NCBI GenBank assembly: GCA_030431975.1 | Contig: JAUIHP010000004.1 | Span: forward strand, 190,001 to 254,000 | Origin: a bacterium | GTDB taxonomy: Bacteria; Eisenbacteria; RBG-16-71-46; CAIMUX01 | DNA: 64,000 bases | Direction: 5' to 3' | In this document: one piece after another, positions 1 through 9,455 of the stretch | How the letters are laid out: each line of letters opens with the position of its first letter | Position numbering within the stretch: the first letter of the stretch is position 1 | Program-made: the position numbers and the translations under genes | The notes under the pieces: generated by a model | The model's input: only the letters and a program-made list of their open reading frames with translations | Databases searched by the model: none | What the model was told of the DNA's origin: nothing

Positions 1-975
1 ATTGTTGTCGTCGAGTCCTCCACAGCCGTGATCAGCTTCTGTCACGTTTACGGGAACGGTGGAACCGGGATTGAAGTCCTGCCGTCGACGGCAAGGGTTG
101 TCGATTGCGAGGTCGTGGGGAACGCCGGCTCGGGCATCTACATGGTGACGGGCCTGGGTATCGCGCGATGCGAGCTGCGAGGCAACCACGACTGGGGGTT
201 CGTCTTTGGCGGATGGAGTGGGGTGTCGACTTCAGCCGTTGACTGCCTGGTCTCCGGAAACGGGGCCGGCGGGGTTCGCGTCGCGGGCGAGTCGGGACTT
301 TCTCTTACCACTTCGACCGTCATGGACAACGGAGGGATTGGAGCCTGGACGGACGAAGGTTGGCTCCACATCAATCGATCGATCCTGTGGGGCAATTGCG
401 GCAGCCAGGCCCAGAATGACGACGGCTCCCGCTTTTCCGAGTTGAGCCTGACCTGCTCGATTTTCAACGTGGGTGGGATCATCGGCGGATCGCTCGGTCC
501 CTCCAACTCCAACGATGACCCTCTTGTGTGTCGCAGCATCAGCTGCTCGGAAGCGCCCTTTGTCGGTGGGGACTACGGCCTTCTGGCGGGATCGCCGGCC
601 CTTCCATCCGGAAGCGCCTGTGGGGAACGGATCGGAGCCTTCGGGGAGGGGTGTTCACCGGCCTCGACTCCTGACTGGATCGATGCGGCCGAAGCAGCCG
701 GCTGGAGGACCCGTATTCAGGTCAATCCGAATCCAGTACGACGAGACGCCGCGATCCGTTTCCAGCTTCCAGAGAGCGCTCCGGTGCGTCTGGAGTTGAT
801 GGACGCTTCCGGCCGACGTTTGGATACCTTGGTTGACGAGTACCTTCCCGCAGGGGACGTCGAAGTCTGGTGGTCAGCGTCCGACCTACCCCGGCAGATC
901 AGCGGAGTTGCATTCCTCCGGCTCACGTCCTCCGGAAAGCTCCTCGCTCGTCAGAAGGTCTCCTTCTTGGAGTGA
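1..975 (+). CDS. Secreted right-handed beta-helix protein with FlgD-like C-terminal domain (5' truncated)
   Basis: The reading frame is already open at base 1, so the N-terminus lies outside the window; the GTG at 28 is an internal codon, not a start. Roughly the first 200 visible residues show the repeating pattern of parallel beta-helix proteins (short Gly/Asn-rich turns such as GNGGTGIEV and GNAGSGIYM, each coil ending in a hydrophobic strand). The last ~85 residues form a FlgD-like / T9SS type A-like beta-sandwich: NPNPVRRDAAIRFQLP, then LELMDASGRRLDTLVDEYL, then GVAFLRL. In FCB bacteria this C-terminal domain acts as an export or surface-anchoring signal. The protein is probably extracellular; its substrate, if any, cannot be told. 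No partner gene is visible upstream. Confidence 0.8.
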   Translation: MVVVESSTAVISFCHVYGNGGTGIEVLPSTARVVDCEVVGNAGSGIYMVTGLGIARCELRGNHDWGFVFGGWSGVSTSAVDCLVSGNGAGGVRVAGESGLSLTTSTVMDNGGIGAWTDEGWLHINRSILWGNCGSQAQNDDGSRFSELSLTCSIFNVGGIIGGSLGPSNSNDDPLVCRSISCSEAPFVGGDYGLLAGSPALPSGSACGERIGAFGEGCSPASTPDWIDAAEAAGWRTRIQVNPNPVRRDAAIRFQLPESAPVRLELMDASGRRLDTLVDEYLPAGDVEVWWSASDLPRQISGVAFLRLTSSGKLLARQKVSFLE

Positions 976-1010
976 GTCAGTTAGTCAGTGTGAGTCAGTG
1001 TGAGTCAGTG
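973..1010. repeat. 10-bp tandem repeat TGAGTCAGTG (about 3.5 copies)
   Basis: Imperfect repeats of TGAGTCAGTG begin at the stop codon of the beta-helix gene and run into the intergenic space. It is one of many short tandem arrays in this window. Confidence 0.8.
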
Positions 1011-1034
1011 CGTCCTGTGGTTTTGTGCTGGTAT

Positions 1035-1058
1035 CCCCGCCCCGTCTGAGGGGCGGGG
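1035..1058. terminator. Hairpin between convergent genes
   Basis: Perfect 9-bp GC stem (CCCCGCCCC / GGGGCGGGG) with a 6-base loop. It lies 1 base after the stop of the ATPase gene (minus strand) and about 60 bases after the beta-helix gene (plus strand). No U-run follows on either side, so intrinsic termination is plausible but not certain. Confidence 0.5.
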
Positions 1059-1059
1059 T

Positions 1060-3312
1060 TCAGGCCGAAGCCGAGGTGGGCCATGCCCCCGATCGGTCTG
1101 CCATTTGCCGCTGTCGCAGAGACTCGACCTGGGCGAGAAACGCGTCCGGGTGAAACCGGTTCGAAAGCACCGCATCCGCGCCCAATCGAAGAAGTGTCGC
1201 GAGGGACGCCTCCGCGTCCGCAACGCCCACGCAAAGAATGGCTGAATCCGGGGCAAGTCGCCGGACCGCTGGAAGCCAGTCCTGAGGCGTGGATTGGATT
1301 CCGCTGAGGTCGGCTACGATCAGGCGGGGTGGAGTGACCCAGTACCGGGCGTCGGACGGCATCTCCATCGGCAGGTCAGCGTCACCCAAAAGGTGGCAGA
1401 CGACGTCTCGGAGCGGTGTGTCGGCCCCGATGAGGGCCACCGAGCCCTCGGCCCCGGTTTCTTCCGAACTCGCGACGACGTGGCTGGCAGAGGCACGACC
1501 CTCTGGGGAGGCACTCAACGAGATTCCTCCGACGACCGTCGGCCTTCCCTGCCCTTGGCCGTCCGGGCATTCATTTCGTTCGCGACAAAGCCCGGCGTTT
1601 GCGCCCAGGACTCGTTCGACTTCATCAAACGTCGTCTTTCCCGCCTCGACTCGCATCAGAGCGGATTCCAGGAGGCTGTTCATCCCGGCGGCTTCGGCCA
1701 CTCGGCGCACCTCGTCGCTGGCGGCATCTTCCCGGACGGCCTGCTCGAGTTCCGGCGTCATCCGGAGGATCTGCAGAATGGGAATCCGGCCGAGATAGCC
1801 GGTCTGTCCGCAAAGATCGCAGCCCACCGCGCGGACTCGGGGATGGCGACCGAAACGCTGAGAAAACATCTCTTCTCTTTCGGTCATGACCGTAACGCTC
1901 TCGGCACAGTTGGAGCAGATACGCCGCGCCAGCCGTTGGGCCACGGCTCCCCGCAAGGTCTCACAGATCGCCGTCGTATCGAGACCAAGGTCAGAGAGCC
2001 GACGGACTGTGCCGACAGCGTCGTTCGTGTGCAGAGTGCTGAGGACCAGGTGGCCGGTCAGCGATGCCTGCACTGCGATCTCGGCGGTCTCCGCGTCCCG
2101 AATCTCCCCGACCAGCACGATATCCGGGTCCTGTCTCAGGATGGCCCGAAGCGAGCTCGCGAAGGTCACCCCCCGCTTGGTCTCTACCTGAATCTGAGTG
2201 AGTCCGGACAGTTCGTACTCCACGGGGTCTTCCACGGTCATGATGTTGACGGAGTCATGCATCAACTTGCGGAGTGCGCCGTAGAGCGTCGTCGTCTTGC
2301 CGGATCCGGTCGGACCGGTCACCAGGAGGATGCCGTTGCGATTCCGCAGCAGCGCATCGAGCTGAGTGAGTTCCTCAGGAAGGATGCCGAGGTTCTCGAG
2401 CTTCGCAGATCCTTCCGGATCCAAAAGACGGATGACGGTCTTCTCGAGGCCCCGAGTCGGCACTGAGGAGATTCGGAGGTCATAGCTGCGACCTCGGACC
2501 GTGATGCGGGCTCGACCGTCCTGAGGACGAAGCCGGTCGGAGATATCCATCCCACCAATGATCTTGATGCGCGAGGTGACACGGGCCAGCACCGGTAGCG
2601 GTAGCTCCATATAGTTGCGGAGGACCCCGTCAACTCGAAAGCGGACGGTACCGCCGCCGGACGTCGGCTGAATGTGGATGTCCGTGGTCCGCATTTCCAC
2701 CGCATCGCGAAGGATGAGGTTGGCCAGCTTGACGACCGGACCGCTCTCCAGCTCTTCGGCATCGACTTCCGGAGTCTGCGCGCGCCCGATCTCGTCTGCG
2801 GACTTGATGTCGATGGCGAGTTCCGACTCGCTTTTCTGCAACGCGTCGGCGGGAGTCGCCAACTCTTTCGGCTCTTCCGTTCCGTAGACCCGTTGCAGCG
2901 CCTCGCGAATACGGGCGGGAGAACCGACCTCGACAATGGGGCGCGTTCCGGTCAGAAAGGAAATGTTTTGCTCAGCGTCGTGATCCGTCGGGTTGGCCGT
3001 GGCTACGACGATGCTTCGTCCGTCCTTCCGAAGCGGGGCGACGCAGAAACGTTGCGCCAGCTCGATCGGGACTCGCTCGGCCGCGGACGGATCCACGTTC
3101 TCGAGTTGGGCGGCATGCAGATCGAAACGGCGGGCGACCAGGGCGGTCAGTGTGTCCTCGTCCAGACCAAAAAGCTCCATCGCCTTGGCCCATGCCTCAT
3201 CGACGGACAGCATCGGATCCAGCGTCGCTTCCGCCGGTTCTGGGGCGAGCCCGGCCTGAACAAGCACGTTGAAGAGCCAGTGGGTGCGGACCGACATGGC
3301 ATCAGAGCTCAT
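1060..3312 (-). CDS. GspE/PilB-family secretion or pilus assembly ATPase with C-terminal pseudo-receiver domain
   Basis: Cytoplasmic hexameric ATPase that powers pseudopilus or type IV pilus extension. The N-terminal ~150 residues contain an MshEN/GspE-N-like domain (APLRKDGRSIVVATANPTD). The T2SSE core follows: Walker A GPTGSGKTT near residues 333-341, Walker B-type LVGEIRDAET near 397-406, and the GHLVLSTLHTND His-box. Two Cys pairs (CSNC near 465 and CDLC near 498) form the usual GspE zinc site. The usual family length is about 560-600 residues; here an extra ~110-residue tail (about 625-735) resembles a response-regulator receiver (SVALIGAD, then RLIVADLSG, then GADAVLSNRF) but has Asn where the conserved Lys should be. 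The start overlaps the pseudopilin stop by 11 bases, so the two are translationally linked. PilB and GspE cannot be separated from one gene. Confidence 0.9.
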   Translation of the reverse strand: MSSDAMSVRTHWLFNVLVQAGLAPEPAEATLDPMLSVDEAWAKAMELFGLDEDTLTALVARRFDLHAAQLENVDPSAAERVPIELAQRFCVAPLRKDGRSIVVATANPTDHDAEQNISFLTGTRPIVEVGSPARIREALQRVYGTEEPKELATPADALQKSESELAIDIKSADEIGRAQTPEVDAEELESGPVVKLANLILRDAVEMRTTDIHIQPTSGGGTVRFRVDGVLRNYMELPLPVLARVTSRIKIIGGMDISDRLRPQDGRARITVRGRSYDLRISSVPTRGLEKTVIRLLDPEGSAKLENLGILPEELTQLDALLRNRNGILLVTGPTGSGKTTTLYGALRKLMHDSVNIMTVEDPVEYELSGLTQIQVETKRGVTFASSLRAILRQDPDIVLVGEIRDAETAEIAVQASLTGHLVLSTLHTNDAVGTVRRLSDLGLDTTAICETLRGAVAQRLARRICSNCAESVTVMTEREEMFSQRFGRHPRVRAVGCDLCGQTGYLGRIPILQILRMTPELEQAVREDAASDEVRRVAEAAGMNSLLESALMRVEAGKTTFDEVERVLGANAGLCRERNECPDGQGQGRPTVVGGISLSASPEGRASASHVVASSEETGAEGSVALIGADTPLRDVVCHLLGDADLPMEMPSDARYWVTPPRLIVADLSGIQSTPQDWLPAVRRLAPDSAILCVGVADAEASLATLLRLGADAVLSNRFHPDAFLAQVESLRQRQMADRSGAWPTSASA

Positions 3313-3733
3313 ACAAGAGCCATAGATACGAGGGGCCGACGACTCGATGGTGAGCCTGCATCGTGTCGCACCGATCGATTACGTGTGGAGGAGCCACGAC
3401 GACCGGGCCCGCTACGGTCGTACCCTGCCATGTCGTTGTCAGCCAGTTGTAGTAGATCCCGTTGTACTCAAACTCGAAGTCCGGGGGCAGATAGGATGCC
3501 AGTTCCGCGGGACTCTGCCCAAGTTCGCTCGTCGAGGGAAATGACTGAGTGGTCGCGTAGTAGTCAAACCCGGCCAGCCGCAACGTGTTCAGGTCGTTCA
3601 TAACGCGAGCGGCGTCGGCGCCACTGCGCGCGTCCTGAACGTAGGGGACGAGAAGGTTGGCGATCATCCCGAGGATGACAAGGACGACGGCGACCTCGAC
3701 AAAAGTGAATCCCGACTCTTTGTGCGACTTCAT
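3302..3733 (-). CDS. Type IV pilin-like protein (pseudopilin, GspG-like)
   Basis: A 143-residue protein with a class III (prepilin) signal. A short basic leader ends in Gly8, with cleavage before Phe9 (SG|FTFVEVAVVLVILGMIA), the conserved Glu at mature position 5 and a hydrophobic helix over about 14-30. The remainder is a small polar domain with two Trp-rich stretches (YYNWLTTTWQ). It would be processed by a prepilin peptidase (not in the window) and assembled by the downstream ATPase. The 11-base overlap with the ATPase gene and the 33-base gap to the upstream membrane-protein gene indicate one operon. A minor pseudopilin or pilin role is equally possible. Confidence 0.85.
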   Translation of the reverse strand: MKSHKESGFTFVEVAVVLVILGMIANLLVPYVQDARSGADAARVMNDLNTLRLAGFDYYATTQSFPSTSELGQSPAELASYLPPDFEFEYNGIYYNWLTTTWQGTTVAGPVVVAPPHVIDRCDTMQAHHRVVGPSYLWLLYEL

Positions 3734-3766
3734 GCGGTGGTCCTCAAACTTGCGGGTTGCGGCGGA

Positions 3767-4519
3767 CTATTTCGATTGCTCTCCGATGAGCTTCCCGGCA
3801 TAGCGATTCAAATCGGGGCGAGCTCCTTTGGAGTCGAAGTAAAGGCTCTGGTTGGGACTTTCGCCCCGAAGCGTATAGCGATTCTCATTGACCTTTTCGT
3901 AGTTCACGGCCATCGGATAGGGAGTGGCCTCTTCCAACACTTGTGGTATGTGGCCGGCCGAGTCGCGGTAAGCCTCGACGAAATGCTGTGCGAGTTGGAA
4001 GCCGAGAACGGTGGACGTTTGCTGCTCGAGTCTTGTCGTTTGGCGGATCGGGTCCTGACGGATGTTTCGATCCCAGAACGTGAGTCCGGCCAGGACAGCC
4101 ACGATGGCGATGAGAACGGGAAGTTTCGTCTTCTGCTTGTGCCGGCCTTCCTCCTGGATGGCCTTCGCTTCCGCAGTTCGTGTCTCCTGGTCCTTGTCTA
4201 CGATGGACTGGACCCAAGCCCCGGCCTTCTCATTGTCGCTGGGGTTCAGTCGTTCTTCGGGTTCCGCGCTCACGGCATTCTCTCCGAGTTGGATTACCCC
4301 GTCGCGTCGCATCATGTTGCGAGGCCGGTCGTCGCAAAGACGGGCTACCTCCTCAATCGGGAAATCAGTGGCGGTTCTTTGCCAATTCGAGAGGGATACC
4401 CGACTTTGCACCCCGCCTGGGCCCGCGGCTCTCACGGAAAGAGTTTCCGACTGTGGAAAGGAATGCTCCCCCGGGATGAGGGCCGGGGCGGACCCGGCGG
4501 ACGAGCGCTCCTCATTCAC
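3767..4519 (-). CDS. Single-pass membrane protein of the secretion/pilus cluster
   Basis: A 250-residue protein with no family I recognise. Residues 1-130 are polar and low in structure, probably cytosolic. One transmembrane helix lies near 131-148 (KLPVLIAIVAVLAGLTFW). The ~100-residue exported part (LAQHFVEAYRDSAGHIPQV, then ENRYTLRGE) loosely resembles the globular part of a pseudopilin. It is first in an apparent operon with the pseudopilin (33-base gap) and GspE-like ATPase, suggesting an assembly or bitopic scaffold role. No strong ribosome-binding site precedes the ATG; internal ATGs near residues 69-70 would still keep the membrane helix. Confidence 0.6.
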   Translation of the reverse strand: MNEERSSAGSAPALIPGEHSFPQSETLSVRAAGPGGVQSRVSLSNWQRTATDFPIEEVARLCDDRPRNMMRRDGVIQLGENAVSAEPEERLNPSDNEKAGAWVQSIVDKDQETRTAEAKAIQEEGRHKQKTKLPVLIAIVAVLAGLTFWDRNIRQDPIRQTTRLEQQTSTVLGFQLAQHFVEAYRDSAGHIPQVLEEATPYPMAVNYEKVNENRYTLRGESPNQSLYFDSKGARPDLNRYAGKLIGEQSK

Positions 4520-4654
4520 GGCTAAGCAATTTCGAGCAGAACCCCAGCCGTCGCGTAACGCCTACCAAAGACTTTGAGCCTACCTTCCCGTCTCATCCAG
4601 CTGCCGGTTGTCCCTAAGCCGGCGAAGACCATCGCAAACGAGGAAAGAATCCCA

Positions 4655-6820
4655 ATGATCAAGAACCTTTCGATCTCCGCATCGAAGTGTTTTCTCTATA
4701 CGGCTTTGGCCGCTTTGCACCTGATGCCGTGGACTCCGGCCAACGCAGGCGACGACGTCGCGTTTCGCCTGACGCTGCTGCACACCAACGACGGAGAGTC
4801 CCAGCTCATCAACGCCGGCGACGGCCTCGAGGACTTCGGAGGCATCGCCCGTTTCGTCACTCGGATGGAGCAGCTGCAAGTGGAAGGCCAACTCGCCCAG
4901 GCTCCGCGCTTCGGTGAACCGGTCGTCGAGCAGGGCGTGGTCACGGTTTCGTCCGGTGACAACTTCCTGGCTGGCGTCGAGTTCCAGGCCAGCTTGGAAA
5001 AGGGTGAGCCCTTCTACGATACGATTGGTTTGTCACGCATTCAGTACGACGCGAAGGCCATCGGCAACCATGAGTTCGACTTTGGTCCGGAAGTCTGTGC
5101 GGCATTCATTCGAGGTTTCCGCGGTCTCGAGTTTGCCGACCTTTCTGCCCGTCCGACGTTCGTCACGGCCAACCTTGGTTTCCAGAATGAACCGGAAATG
5201 CAGGCTCTGGTCGACGCTGGCATCATCCGTAAGTTCCGGGTCATCAACATCGGCGGCACGCAGGTGGGGATCGTCGGTGCGACGACGCCGGCGCTGGGCA
5301 GCATTTCCAGTCCTCGCAATGTCGACATCAACCCGGATGTGGCCGGTGCGGTTCAGGAACAGATCGACATTCTTCGGAACCAACTGGCCGTCGACAAGAT
5401 CATCTTCATCAGCCACCTTCAGAGCGTGAACGAGGACACGGAGGTCATCGCTCATCTCAGTGGTATCGACATCGCTGTCGCTGGTGGTGGTAGTGAACTT
5501 CTGGCCAACGAAGGCGACCTGCTCATCCCGGGGGACGAAGGTGAGATCTTCGGCTCCTATCCGCTCATGGTCGAGGACGCCGACGGCAACATGGTCCCGA
5601 TGGTCACGACGACCGGCGACTACCGCTACATCGGCCGTCTCGTCGTCGGTTTCAATGCAGACGGCGAGATCGTCGAGATCGACGAGCAGAGCGGACCGGT
5701 CCGCATCGCCGGTGGCGACCAGCCGGATGCGGTCGAGAGCGATCCGTTCGTCCAGGCTCGGGTCGTCGACCCGGTGGCCGAGTTTGCGGCCGAGTTGGAT
5801 GCCACGGTTGTCGCGTCGACCGAGGTCGAACTCGATGGACGTCGCGCCCAGGTTCGCTCCGTCGAGACGAACCAGGGCAACCTCTGCGCGGACGCCATCC
5901 TCTGGCAGGCCAACCTGCTCGCGGGTGACTTTGGTGTCGCGCCGGCTCACGTTGGTCTCCAGAACGGCGGAGGAATCCGCAACAACAACGTGTATCCGGT
6001 CGGGGATCTGACGGCTCGAAACACCTTCGACATCTTCCCGTTCGGCAACTTCGTCACCATCGTTCCGAACATTTCAGTCGAGCAGTTCGTCGAGATCCTC
6101 GAAAACTGCGTTTCTGCGGTCGAGGACGGCAGCGGCCGTTTCTCCCAGGTTGCGGGTGTCCGCTTCGAGTGGGATGCGGCCGGTACGCCGCAGGAAGTGG
6201 ACGATGACGGCAACGTGCTGGTCGCAGGCGCCCGCATCGTCAACGCCCAACTCGACGATGCCACGGTTCTGGTCGAGAACGGCGTCGTCAACAACGCGGC
6301 ACCTGACATCAACGTGGCCATCGTCGACTTCCTGGCCCGGGGCGGCGACCAGTATCCGTTCCGCGGAATGCCGTTCACTGCCCTCGGCGTCAGCTATCAG
6401 CAGGCTCTCGAGAACTACCTGGTCGACGCTCTCGGTGGCGTCGTTACTGCGGCCGATTACCCGGAGGGTGGTGAAGGACGGATCACGGAGGTGACGCCTC
6501 CACCGGTCCAGCCTGAGAACCCGGTTCACAGTGCCGGCGCACTTACCATCGACGCGGCGCAGTTCGAGGTTCTCTCGACCGGCGCAGTCGCCCGTTTTGC
6601 CATCGAGGTTCCGCAGACGGCGGCGGTTCGCCTGACGCTCCACGATCTGAACGGCCGCCGCGTTGCGACGGTTATTGACGAGATGCGGAGCCAGGGACGC
6701 CACGAGATCACCTGGAACGGCGAGAACGATCGCGGTCAGAAGCTTCCGACCGGTGTCTACTTCGGCCGTTTCGAAGCCGGAAACACGGTCGAGACGCAGC
6801 GAGTCGTCGTCGTCCGCTGA
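4655..6820 (+). CDS. Secreted bifunctional metallophosphatase / 5'-nucleotidase with FlgD-like C-terminal domain
   Basis: A 721-residue UshA-like enzyme expected to hydrolyse nucleotides or 2',3'-cyclic nucleotides outside the cytoplasm. The ATG at 4655 is chosen because GAGGAAAG precedes it and a signal peptide follows directly (SKCFLYTALAALHLMPWTPANA); the frame is open 27 codons further upstream. Calcineurin-like metallophosphatase motifs are LLHTNDGESQL (about 42-52, with Gly-Glu where many homologues have His) and GNHEFDFG (about 136-143). The 5'-nucleotidase C-terminal domain carries QNGGGIRNNN near 435. The last ~85 residues are the FlgD-like sorting/anchoring domain (LTLHDLNGRRVATVIDEM, then LPTGVYFGRFEAG). 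It is divergent from the secretion operon; a strong hairpin lies 30 bases downstream. Confidence 0.9.
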   Translation: MIKNLSISASKCFLYTALAALHLMPWTPANAGDDVAFRLTLLHTNDGESQLINAGDGLEDFGGIARFVTRMEQLQVEGQLAQAPRFGEPVVEQGVVTVSSGDNFLAGVEFQASLEKGEPFYDTIGLSRIQYDAKAIGNHEFDFGPEVCAAFIRGFRGLEFADLSARPTFVTANLGFQNEPEMQALVDAGIIRKFRVINIGGTQVGIVGATTPALGSISSPRNVDINPDVAGAVQEQIDILRNQLAVDKIIFISHLQSVNEDTEVIAHLSGIDIAVAGGGSELLANEGDLLIPGDEGEIFGSYPLMVEDADGNMVPMVTTTGDYRYIGRLVVGFNADGEIVEIDEQSGPVRIAGGDQPDAVESDPFVQARVVDPVAEFAAELDATVVASTEVELDGRRAQVRSVETNQGNLCADAILWQANLLAGDFGVAPAHVGLQNGGGIRNNNVYPVGDLTARNTFDIFPFGNFVTIVPNISVEQFVEILENCVSAVEDGSGRFSQVAGVRFEWDAAGTPQEVDDDGNVLVAGARIVNAQLDDATVLVENGVVNNAAPDINVAIVDFLARGGDQYPFRGMPFTALGVSYQQALENYLVDALGGVVTAADYPEGGEGRITEVTPPPVQPENPVHSAGALTIDAAQFEVLSTGAVARFAIEVPQTAAVRLTLHDLNGRRVATVIDEMRSQGRHEITWNGENDRGQKLPTGVYFGRFEAGNTVETQRVVVVR

Positions 6821-6849
6821 TCTTCGGTTTCTGCTTGTCGGACCAGACT

Positions 6850-6893
6850 GAAGCTCCACTTGGGCGTCGGGAGAAGACGCCCAAGGGAGCTTC
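6850..6893. terminator. Long bidirectional hairpin between convergent genes
   Basis: Arms 6850-6868 and 6876-6893 pair almost perfectly (GAAGCTCC, then CTTGGGCGTC against GACGCCCAAG, then GGAGCTTC) around a 7-base loop. It sits between the 5'-nucleotidase stop and the stop of the convergent gene at 6899. Confidence 0.7.
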
Positions 6894-6898
6894 CCCCA

Positions 6899-9055
6899 TC
6901 AGTGGTCCTGCCCTGTCATCAGCCAGTTGATGGCCGTCGTACCGGCATCACGGATTGGGTTTTCCTCGAACCAGTAGGGCTGGAAGTTGAGGACGACCGT
7001 CCGACCCTGCTGTGTTCCACGGGCGGTGTCAGCTGCGGTCGCCTGGTATCTCCAACCCACGACGGCGTCCTGGAACCCGGCGTTTACACGTCCCGTCCGA
7101 AGAGTCGAGTCCATGGTCACGGGCGTGTAAAGGGAATCCATTCCCGCCTGCGCTACCGGGTTTCGCTGATCCCGGAATCCTTCCCAGTCAATGATGCCGC
7201 CGCGAAAGTTCTGCCCCTTGTTGACCGGCTCCCACGGATCCCGTTTCATCCGGTCGATTCGAATATCTGGAAAGGATGGGTTGGTAGAGCGCAGACCGAT
7301 GAGACCTGAGGCCTCCCGCTTGGCCGGCGCGCTGTCCGGACCTTCCGTCGCAACGGAGACGATCTCGTTGCGCATTCGCATGAACGTGTAGATGAAGTTG
7401 TCGAACCCGAAGTGAATTCGCTTCTCATCGGAGTCCGGCCCGTTCTTGGGATACTCGAATCCACGGTCATTGAGCAGAGAACTCAGCTGTCCGCCGATCA
7501 TCATGAGCCGCCCGCCCGCCGCGAGGTAGGAACTGAGGAGGCCTTTCTGGTTCTCCACGATGTCGAGCGCCGAGACACTGGAGGTGCTGAGATGTTGCGT
7601 TTGCCAGACGACGTGTTGGTACTGCGCGATCCGCTCCAAGGTCAGGTTGTTGGCTCCGGATGGGAAGCCGCCTTCTCTGGGACCCCAGGCCGCATAATGA
7701 TCCGCCGTCGCGAAGTCTTTGAAGCGCCGGAGCATGACATTGCTCATGAAGTCGTCATGGATCTGATCGGTGATCTGGGCCTGGACGAACTTTGCGTCGT
7801 CGACCACCAAGACCAGTCGCTCGAAGGTGAATGGGACGACTTTGATGCGGACTTCACAAAGACGCTCGGACTCTACCGAGTTGCTAAGATCCCGCACCTT
7901 GACCCACAAGTGGTGCGTCATGTTGGACTGGTCGCTGCCGAAGACCAGCGGCTCGGCCAGCCCCCGCCAATCGCCCCAGCCAATCCAGCCGCCGTAACCG
8001 CGAGGGGCGTTGATTGAGTCGTCGTCCGGGTCCGGAATGTCGATGGCGTAGTTCCAGTTTCCGATGGCGGAACCGTAATAGTCGGCGTCACCTGTCCATG
8101 TGAAATACAAGGGGCGGCCGGATGGAACGGAGATTTCCCAGGCTGAGCTGCCGTCGAAAAAGTGAGAACCCACCGTGCTCTCGTTCATCGTGACGTAGGG
8201 CTCGCTCGGCTCGCCGCTGACGGAGAAGGCGAGCATGTTGCGGCCGATTTCCAGTTCCGGCTCGATGACTCCCGCTTCGTCGACAGCGCGAACACCAAAC
8301 GCCAGATACCTTCCCGGACTCAGGTTGTTGATCCGTACGTTGCGGATGTCACCAGGAACGCGAACCCATGAGGTTTGGTCGCGGAGGCCGGCTCCATCGA
8401 GAAACAGGTTGTTCGCCCGGTGAAGCGAGTCGACAAAGGCTTCCGCCGGATCGACGACGATGTTCCCGACGTAGACAAGTTTGTATTCCCAGGCGATCGG
8501 TTCCTTTCCCGGCTCTGAGCTGTCCAGATCTTCGCCGCCCCATTCGACGATGAAGGTTTGTTGAAGACTGGGACGGGGCCCGAGGCCGGTCGGCCGTGCG
8601 ATGTAGCTGGTTGGAGCGACGGTTCGGGCATTGAAGAACTGTCGAACGGGCGGGGAGACCGCGCCTTCGTTGTCGACTCCACGAAGGTGGAGGGTATGCC
8701 ATTGGGAGAAACGGACGCCGCTGCTGTCGTTGGGATCCGGAAGAGATGCCTCAAAGAGAAAATCCCGGGAGAACTCCGCGGTTCGACTCCATGCGTTCTC
8801 AGAGACCGTGTCGTCGACGGCGTATTCGAAACGAGTGACGACGCCGTCCGTATCGGTGCCGTTCCAACGGAAGTTCACCTTGTAGTCGACGCCGGTCGTG
8901 TCCGATGTCGTGGCGCCGGCCGTGATCCGAACCGACGGTCGCTGGTTGGAGACTCGAGTTCCCGCTCGCTCGTCGTCCGGGGTGAGCAGGCAGCTCCAGT
9001 GCAGGGCAGCCGTCAAAATCGCGGTTAGGTACAGGGCACGGGGAGACCTCATCAT
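6899..9055 (-). CDS. Large exported protein with Ig-like and amidotransferase-like regions, function unknown
   Basis: A 718-residue protein. The start at 9055 (ATGATG) is preferred over one 21 codons upstream because a signal sequence begins there (RSPRALYLTAILTAALHWSC); Cys22 could be lipidated, but the -3/-2 residues His-Trp are unusual for a lipobox. About 40-420 looks like tandem fibronectin/Ig-type beta domains (VNFRWNGTDTDGVVTRFEYAVDD; WEYKLVYVGN). About 430-600 looks like an alpha/beta glutamine-amidotransferase-like fold (RLVLVVDDAKF, then YQHVVWQTQHL, then YLAAGGRLMMIGGQ), without a recognisable Cys nucleophile motif. It ends NFQPYWFEENPIRDAGTTAI. Probably a surface protein; no catalytic claim is justified. 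Confidence 0.6.
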   Translation of the reverse strand: MMRSPRALYLTAILTAALHWSCLLTPDDERAGTRVSNQRPSVRITAGATTSDTTGVDYKVNFRWNGTDTDGVVTRFEYAVDDTVSENAWSRTAEFSRDFLFEASLPDPNDSSGVRFSQWHTLHLRGVDNEGAVSPPVRQFFNARTVAPTSYIARPTGLGPRPSLQQTFIVEWGGEDLDSSEPGKEPIAWEYKLVYVGNIVVDPAEAFVDSLHRANNLFLDGAGLRDQTSWVRVPGDIRNVRINNLSPGRYLAFGVRAVDEAGVIEPELEIGRNMLAFSVSGEPSEPYVTMNESTVGSHFFDGSSAWEISVPSGRPLYFTWTGDADYYGSAIGNWNYAIDIPDPDDDSINAPRGYGGWIGWGDWRGLAEPLVFGSDQSNMTHHLWVKVRDLSNSVESERLCEVRIKVVPFTFERLVLVVDDAKFVQAQITDQIHDDFMSNVMLRRFKDFATADHYAAWGPREGGFPSGANNLTLERIAQYQHVVWQTQHLSTSSVSALDIVENQKGLLSSYLAAGGRLMMIGGQLSSLLNDRGFEYPKNGPDSDEKRIHFGFDNFIYTFMRMRNEIVSVATEGPDSAPAKREASGLIGLRSTNPSFPDIRIDRMKRDPWEPVNKGQNFRGGIIDWEGFRDQRNPVAQAGMDSLYTPVTMDSTLRTGRVNAGFQDAVVGWRYQATAADTARGTQQGRTVVLNFQPYWFEENPIRDAGTTAINWLMTGQDH

Positions 9056-9455
9056 TCGCGTCCTCTTCGTGTCTCCGGTCGCAGAGCGGGCGAGCGGAGG
9101 AGCCTGGAATGGGAACAACGGCCGATGCGACGGGGCCGGATGACGAACCCGTGACGGTCACGTTCTTCCAGGAGAGGTTTGGAAGGAGAGGTAGTTTGGT
9201 TATCGGACTACGAGCGCGGTTTCTTGCCTCGTTTTGCCGCTCCACTTGCGCCGCTGGAGTGGCGACGGTAACCCCCGACTCAAAGAACGTAGCATCGGAG
9301 CCGGAGAAGTGTCAATCGAGGCGCCCGGCGTGGCTATAATGGCCGCTGAATGGCCGCTGCAGGCTGTAGTGGCGCCCAAGGACGGCGCTGTTCCAGCCAT
9401 CGAGTTTCACTGAGCCGGGGCTTCGCTGTTTGCCGAAGAAAGGACAGACCAGACG
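9056..9455. other. 400-bp divergent intergenic region
   Basis: No gene seen. It separates the exported protein (minus) from dinB (plus). It contains a consensus TATAAT at 9335-9340 and a short direct repeat TGGCCGCTG near 9340-9360. Confidence 0.5.
9312..9340 (+). promoter_or_regulatory. Candidate sigma70-type -10 element upstream of the DinB gene
   Basis: A perfect TATAAT at 9335-9340, about 116 bases before the ATG. The corresponding -35 region (TCAATC or TGTCAA) is poor, so this rests on the -10 alone. Confidence 0.35.
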
